Positions 58,245 through 64,000 of a stretch of DNA of 64,000 bases are shown one piece after another. Numbering within the stretch: the stretch's first letter is position 1; the number at the start of each line of letters is the position of its first letter. The position numbers and the translations under genes are program-made. The stretch is from NCBI GenBank assembly GCA_947683625.1, contig CANTUR010000282.1, positions 1,426,001 to 1,490,000 of the forward strand, in the 5' to 3' direction. The notes below the pieces were generated by a model. It did not search any database and had not been told where the DNA came from. It was given only the letters and a program-made list of their open reading frames with translations. Source of the DNA: Mallotus nudiflorus. Lineage: Eukaryota; Streptophyta; Magnoliopsida; Malpighiales; Euphorbiaceae.

Positions 58245-58870
58245 AAAACTAAATGCAAGAAAGATTAACGACAAATGTGCTCCTCATACAAATGCATCTT
58301 TTTATGATTCATTCAAAATTTTTGAATGCATGATTAAATCTATTTGATAACAATTTCATTAGATTCTCTTACCTACAACGTGGACACTGATGATAGTATA
58401 TTATGGAATTTTTAAAACTAAATGCAAGAAAGGTTAATGGCAAATGTGCTCCCGATCATACAAACGGATCAAAATACATCTTTTTCTTATTCGTTCCAAG
58501 TTTTTGAGTGCAGAATTAAATTTATCTAATAACACTTTTGTACACACTAAAGTAAGGATGACATCCTTCTCTTACCTACGCACTCCTCCATATAATTTTA
58601 TTAAAGCATACATCACCCACAAAATCAAATAAATCTTTTATTATATTTATCATAGTTTATTCCACTATCTTATATAGTTTCTTTTTTATATAATATACCT
58701 TGCATAGTTTCTCATTTATCAAATTTATTGTGATTTTTGATAATGTGACTAATGTTTATACCAATTATTTATACATTTATAAATCATGCTTTTCCGACTA
58801 CCAAATTATTTTTCACAACAATTCAAACCAATCACATTCTAATTATTGATTTATAATTTTTGAATTATTA
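58245..58870. repeat. Diverged tandem repeat, about 170-bp unit
   Basis: Copy 1 (58245-58413) and copy 2 (from 58414) both start AAAACTAAATGCAAGAAAG, go on through AAATGTGCTCC, TTTTTGA-TGCA and TCTCTTACCTAC, and differ at many sites. The following part (58636-58860: TTTTATTATATT, TTGCATAGTTTCT, ATTTATCAAAT) recurs at 60915-61150. The source is unknown. Confidence 0.75.
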
Positions 58871-59539
58871 TCGTATATCCTAATCGTCTATGATGTTAGC
58901 ATCGTAAAACTCTATTCGTGCATTTTATGAGATGAAAAGTCAAGTTAATTATTGCACCACTAAATTTAGCAAAATATAAGTGTTCAAAAAAAAATTTAGC
59001 AAAATATATATTAGCATTAATTTGGCATGCAATGTTTCTTTGTGTTAACAAAAAATGATAAGAAATCAAAAATTTTTTAACCCTCCCATCAAATAAAAAT
59101 ATATCTTATCCATAGATTGTGAAGCTTTTATTCTTTCAATTTTAAAAACGATCCATATAATATAGAAAATTCTTGGGCTCTCTAATAATATAAGGGCAAA
59201 GAAAATAATTCAACCATCCCTTGTGGGGTGTTCTTTGTAGTTTCTATCTGCTAAGATGTGTATCTATATATGATCTTATTTGAATGCTTATGGTAGGACC
59301 AATGGTTCATTTTTTTGAAAAAGGAAAAATATATATCAGAAATTAAATTCCGATACCTCAACCGATGGATTTAATTTATTGTGATGTGTGCAAACTATAT
59401 TATTTCAGAAATGAGTTCATTTTAAGGAAGAATATTTGCTAGTGTTATTTTTTTAGTCAATTAGAGGAGAGGGGACAATAAAAAAAAAAAAAAAAATCTT
59501 TGTGGGCACTACAAGATTTAAAAAATTCCTGAAATCTCA
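58871..59539. other. AT-rich intergenic DNA
   Basis: Nothing recognisable beyond A/T runs (poly-A at 59480-59496). Confidence 0.4.
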
Positions 59540-60330
59540 GGATAAGCCAATTTTTAACATATATTTTTTAAAAATTTATCCAAAAATTGTTAAAACTCGT
59601 AAAATTTATGATTGTTTTAGATAATTAGGTCACTATTAAATTATATTTATTTAATTAATTTCTTAACATATTATAAAATGTTGTAGTATTTAATGTTGAT
59701 ATGACATTAAATTTTTTTAATTAAAAAAAGAGAATTAAATGAGTTAGTCAAATTTTTCTTCTTAAAATATACCATTTTAAAATAAAAAAAATATTTCAAT
59801 TTGTTATAAATTTAGAATTACTTATATAACATTGAAATGAATTTTTTAATTAAAAACGTGTAAAAAATTAGTTAAGGTGTAAAGTTTACAATTTTAAAGT
59901 GACAAAGATATTTTATATTATATAAACAATTGCAAACTTATGAAAAATTAAAAAATTATTTTTTAAATTTTAAAATAGTATATTTTAAGGAGAAAATTTT
60001 TGCTAAATCTTTAAATTCTTTCTTTTTAAATTAAAAGATATTTGGTACTATATCAACATAACATTTTATTAGATGTTAATATATTGATTAAACAAATATA
60101 GTTAAATATTGAAATAAATATTTTTATTGATAAATTTTAAAACATATATATTAAAATTGTTAAAATCTATAAAGTTTATGATTTTTTTTTATAAATTTTT
60201 AAAAAATATATTAAATTTTTTAAAATATATAAAGTGCAAGATTTTTTAAATAAAAATTAAACATGTTAAAATTATTAAAACTCGTAAAGTTAAGAATTTT
60301 TTAAGTAATTAGACTTAGATAAAAAACATA
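59540..60330. repeat. Foldback TIR element, about 0.8 kb
   Basis: 59560-59780 pairs with the reverse of 59975-60190: shared runs are ATAAAATGTT, ATGTTGATAT, CTCCTTAAAATA/CTTCTTAAAATATA and AACTCGTAAA-TT at the outer ends. Arms of about 220 bp surround an AT-rich centre near 59870. There is no coding. MITE-like; the superfamily is not determined. Confidence 0.65.
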
Positions 60331-61207
60331 TAGATGTAATTAGGCTGAGAAATGAGCTGCCCTCATAAGGCAAAGAAGATAAAAAAAAAGTAAAGAGATT
60401 ATAGTGATTTCAAAGTAGAATTATAATTTCTTAATCAAATAATTCTGATATAGAAGTCCTAACAAAGTAAAAAAAAAAAAAAGATAAACATAAATTAAAA
60501 AATACATGATTTAGAAGTAGAATTATAATTTCTCAATCAAATAATACCAACATAAAGTTGAAGAAAAAATTTTCTTTTTTAATGATTTCTTTCAAGTTTT
60601 TGAAAGTAAAACTAAATTTAACTACTAATAATTTCACTATAGGTCTATAATATTGCCAATCTTACTTTATTTTTTAACCAACAAGATAGGAGTGAAAAGA
60701 TTATAATGATTTGAGAGTAACATTATATTTTTTTTAATAAAATAATACTTATATAAAAGTACAGTTGTAGTTGAAGAACAATATTTTAGTTATTTTTATA
60801 GTTTTTTCAAATTTGACAATTTTATCTTTCTCATCTGCACAATGTTTCCGCTCATCTGATGAACTTTTATTAGAGCATCAAAATGGAAACAATGTCATTT
60901 TATTGGAGCATTAAAATGGAAAATCTTTTATTATATTCATAATAGTTTACTCCAACATCTTGCATAGTTTCTTATTTATCAAATGTATTTTTTGTTAATA
61001 AAACTAACGTTTTTATTATCTTATCATTGGACGTATTGTTTATATATTTATATATCATGCAATAACGCTTTTTCAACTTCCAAAGTTCTTTTTCACAATA
61101 ATTTAAATCAATCTCTTCGGGAAAAAAAAATTATTAATTTGCAATTAGATATTGGGTTTATGACATTATCTCTCCATGTGGATTTTGAGAGGAAAAGATA
61201 AATATCA
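60331..61207. repeat. Diverged copies of the 58.2-58.9 kb repeat
   Basis: AGTAGAATTATAATTTCT-AATCAAATAAT occurs near 60414 and 60516 with a weaker third copy near 60715. 60560-60660 (CAAGTTTTTGAAAGTAAAACTAAATTT) matches copy 2 near 58490, and 60915-61150 matches 58636-58860. No gene is seen. Confidence 0.6.
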
Positions 61208-61705
61208 TTAATCAGAAATCAAAACATCATTTAGCAAAAGATCTACTACAAAGCGGGGAGCTTCTTGCCAAAGATAAGGACTAACATATAATGAGGCAGC
61301 TCTAGCTATAGCATGGGCTACTCTAGCTTGTCTCCTAACAAAAGAAACCACAACATTGGGAATTTCAGAAGCTAAAGACCTACTCCTATTCATGAGACAA
61401 CCCAACTCTGAATGACCGATCATCATCCCATTAAAATTGTTTACAACTGGTTTTGCATCCAGTTCTACTATGACATTCCGAAAGCCTCCCGACTTCAACC
61501 AGCGAAGAGCTTCTTTAAGACCAATAGTTTCAGCATCCAGTGAAGAAAAACTACCCCCAATTGTTTTTGAAAAACCCAACACAAACATCCCTGCATCATC
61601 ACGCACAACTGCACCCGCACCTATAGTTGTACCATTGAATGGAACTGATGCATCAATATTGCATTTTAACCAGCCAGTTGGAGGACGTTGCCAGCAATTA
61701 ACCAT
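61208..61705 (-). pseudogene. RNase H domain of the younger LINE
   Basis: 165 open residues: GWLKCNIDASVPFNG (first Asp), GAGAVVRDDAGMFV, DAETIGLKEALRWL (Glu), VIVELDAKPVVNNF (Asp) and VRRQARVAHAIARAAS. This is a complete type-I RNase H fold of the RVT_3 type that plant LINEs carry at the ORF2 C terminus. It could pass for a host RNase H-like gene, but it lies in line with the RT. Confidence 0.85.
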
Positions 61706-61968
61706 GATCTGCGATTGTCTTGAAACAGTAACATTACAATGTCGCTACGCCTTCTCCCAGTTTCGCGAAAATTCAAGACTGTTGTGAACAATATTGGCTG
61801 TCATTGTAGACTTAGCTGACAAGAGAAGCATATTCCGGGAGCGCCAAAGACCCCAAAGAATCATTCCTACTTTGCAATATATTGAAAGTCAGAAGAGGAG
61901 AATAGAGCTTCCAACCATGATAAAAAATAATCACTGAGAACCTGAGAAGGAAAAAGACTTGAAATGGA

Positions 61969-62232
61969 CTAGCATTGAACCGCCAAAGGACAGTCGAGGA
62001 ACAAATGCATCAAATGCTCACCATAATCCCCACAAAGAGCGCAATGATTATCGATTGGAACACCTTTCAAAAACAAGCGATCCGGAGTTCGAACGAAATC
62101 ACAGCAGGCTCTCCATAAAAATAATTTAACTCGTGGTGGTATACGAAGTTTCCAAATGTTAGTCCATCCAAGTTTAAAATTACTTGAATTTGAAACGAAG
62201 GAATCATGAGCAACCCCATATCCAGACTTCAC
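61969..62232 (-). pseudogene. Zinc-binding segment (zf-RVT type) of the younger LINE
   Basis: An 87-residue open stretch with IWKLRIPPRVKLFLWRACCD and a Cys/His set C-ALCG-x(4)-EHLMHLFLDC. This is the zf-RVT-like region found between RT and RNase H in plant LINEs. Confidence 0.85.
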
Positions 62233-62259
62233 TGTATACGAACCCCTCTTGTTAAAATG

Positions 62260-63658
62260 TCAAATCAACTTATCCGGAACGTCATCATCACCTGCAGGAA
62301 GGCTCAAGATATCAAGAACATCTGCATTAATAAACAATTCAGAAATCATTTCCATATCCCATTCCAAACGATCAGACCTGCGCAAATCTTTAACAAGAAG
62401 ATCGTCATAACCAGTAGGCTTAGGAGTGCGAATCAAGAAAGAAGGGCTTCCATTAAGCCCAGGGGCAGACCACACATTTATAAAAGAACCATTCCCAATA
62501 CGCCATCTACTTCCCTTCAAAACTACAAACTTAGTACTCCAGATACTCTTCCATATAGCACTTGGATTTGGTCCTAAAGTCGAATAAAAAAAATTCCCAA
62601 AACGGAAATATTTAGCTTTGATAATGCGACTACATAGAGTATCAGGTTTAGAAAGAAAATTCCATGCCTGCTTAGCTAACATAGCCAAGTTGAAAGAATG
62701 CAGATGTCGAAATCCCATACCTCCCATTTCCTTCCTCAAACAAAGTTTGTCCCAAGATGCCCAATACATAGTTTTAGCACCATTAGCACGAGTACCTCAA
62801 CAAAACGAGTTCATCATCTTCTGATGCTCATCACAAAGAGAAGAAGGCAGTGAAAAAGTAATGGCCTGAATGACAGCTTTTATGAAGACTTCTTTTCCTG
62901 CTTGAGACAACATCCGACCCTGTCTAGCAAATAATCCAAACTCTATCTTTGATAAATAAAAAAACAGCTTTTTTATTTTGACCAATGAGGAAAGGCAAGC
63001 CCAAATATCTACTAGTATTGAGTGGATTAAACATATTAATAGCTGTCATAATATTACTACAAGTCGAAAGCCCCACATTCGCGCTGAAGAAAATACTGGA
63101 CTTATTAGAATTAATAGCTTGACCTGACTCCATTTCATATTTAAGAAGAATCTCTTTCATGACATTACACTCTTCCATAGTAGCACAAAAGAAGAAAAAA
63201 CTATCATCTGCAAATAGTAAATGAGATATTCTAGGAGCACCACGACTAACCTTACAACCATGAAGGAGACCCTTTATCTCTGCATTCTTGATTAAACCTG
63301 ATAACCCTTCCGTATAAAGAATAAACATATAAGGCGATAATGGATTCCCCTGTCGAAGTCCTCTCTTGGGATTGATAGGGCCAAATTCCTTTCCATTAAG
63401 AGCAACATTGTAACTAACAGTAGAAACACACATCATAATCCGCTCTACCCATCTAATATCAAAACCCAACCGCACCAACGAATCATGTCATAAGCTTTGC
63501 TAATATCTATTTTAAATGCTACATCCCTAATTTTCCCTCTAGTTTTCCTTTTCATACCATGAATCACCTCGAAAGCAATAATTACATTATCAATAATAGA
63601 ACAGCCTGGAACAAAGGTATACTGTTCTTCAGAAATAAGAGTAGAGAGAATAGGTTTT
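62260..63658 (-). pseudogene. Reverse transcriptase of the younger LINE
   Basis: It starts inside the fingers (PILSTLISEEQYTFVPGCSI), then FKIDISKAYDMIRW (palm Asp), RGLRQGNPLSPYMFILYTEG, LLFADDSFFFF (near 63200-63235, catalytic Asp pair) and SRYLGLPFLIGQNKK. GRMLSQAGKEVFIKAVIQAI and MGGMGFRHLHSFNLAMLAKQ follow in the connection region. Frameshifts lie near 63480 and 62975, and stops near 62797 and 62260. Confidence 0.9.
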
Positions 63659-64000
63659 TGATAGGTCCCAATCAGAGTTTGAAAATAAATGAAAGAAAGT
63701 GTTCTGCTTCAGGTGAGAACAAACCGTAAGTGATTGATATGAATTTTTTTCTGTCCTCTTTATTTCTCCATACAGAGTTTATATAGCAATAAAACAACAG
63801 CAAATAACAACTGCTCCTATCTTTTAGCTTACAGCTGTAAAGAATAGTTCCCTACACAATGGAAACATTTTATTTAACAAACTTCCAATTACTAGTCCTA
63901 TTATTTTGCAGCAAAATCTCAAGAAGACTTGGACTAGTTCCTTAACCCATGCACGTTCATACTTCAACAGACATATCCAAATATTTTGGATTTCTTTTTG
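63659..64000 (-). mobile_element. Partial LTR of another retrotransposon
   Basis: The minus-strand LTR ends TTGGGACCTATCA at 63659, inserted in the LINE RT. A TATA box GCTATATAAACTC lies at about 63776-63788, followed by a leader AGAAATAAAGAGGACAG. The start lies beyond the window, so neither TSD nor family (Copia is likely) can be checked. Confidence 0.6.

Larger units (their letters stand above)
61208..63658 (-). mobile_element. Younger L1-type LINE, truncated by an LTR
   Basis: A minus-strand ORF2 with long open stretches: RT (63658-62260), zinc-binding segment (62232-61969) and RNase H (61705-61208). It is interrupted by a few frame breaks. Its upstream part (RT fingers and endonuclease) is cut off at 63659 by an LTR that runs out of the window. 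No poly(A) run is seen at 61208, so the 3' end may be trimmed. It is far better preserved than the LINE at 866-5040. Confidence 0.88.

Noticed and set aside
61208..61705. Host RNase H-like gene
   Set aside because: It is in line with LINE RT and zf-RVT on the same strand and lacks its own start context.

Overview
This is nuclear DNA from a flowering plant, most likely a eudicot. It is very AT-rich, has one intronless plant-type PPR gene, and otherwise consists of plant transposable-element families: L1-type LINEs, Tekay/Del-like Ty3/gypsy chromoviruses, CACTA-like elements and foldback MITEs. I cannot name the species. The only intact cellular gene I can support is the E-subclass pentatricopeptide-repeat protein at 6323-8143 (+), a probable organelle RNA-binding factor and apparent orthologue of Arabidopsis At3g29230.

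Layout. 1-5456: a foldback MITE (184-677), a decayed minus-strand L1 LINE (866-5040) and a small MITE. 5457-8535: the PPR gene with its flanks and a 7-residue upstream ORF that overlaps its start. 8536-16042: a terminal-inverted-repeat (TIR) element, a truncated minus-strand gypsy element (here called I) and CACTA-like DNA. 16043-57235: a nested retrotransposon block. 57236-61207: a second partial copy of the TIR element, then AT-rich repeats. 61208-63658: a younger minus-strand LINE. 63659-64000: part of another LTR.

The nested block can be resolved because most insertions keep their 5-bp target-site duplications (TSDs). Element A (17192-46459, +, TSD AGCAA) is cut in its integrase by element B (25259-40586, -, TSD ATTTT/ATTTC). 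B is itself cut between reverse transcriptase and RNase H by solo LTR C (31330-34608, -, TSD CCACA). The 3' LTR of A also holds a 2.1-kb gag-only element (43664-45794, -, TSD ATGAG/GTGAG). Downstream, the 3' LTR of element D (48619-57235, +) holds solo LTRs H (50695-51420, TSD GTTTA) and E (52271-56035, TSD GTCTA) and probably an unrelated minus-strand solo LTR G (49675-50184). A and B are about 12 kb each without their guests, with LTRs near 3.4 kb, a tRNA-iMet primer site, gag with zinc knuckles, protease, RT, RNase H, integrase and a chromodomain-type tail. Both are dead through many stops, frameshifts and deletions.

I found no new multi-gene system. The most unusual signals lie inside the long LTRs. 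First, a set of splice-site-like junctions bounds short GC-rich islands and ends with an acceptor next to the gag start codon, which suggests a spliced gag leader. Second, a 19-nt hairpin is kept in seven LTR copies, including the diverged LTR of element I. Third, there is a paired stem-loop module, duplicated in solo LTR E. Other points are CAG-to-TAG decay that fits CHG methylation, premature stops shared by A and B, and microhomology-bounded deletions.
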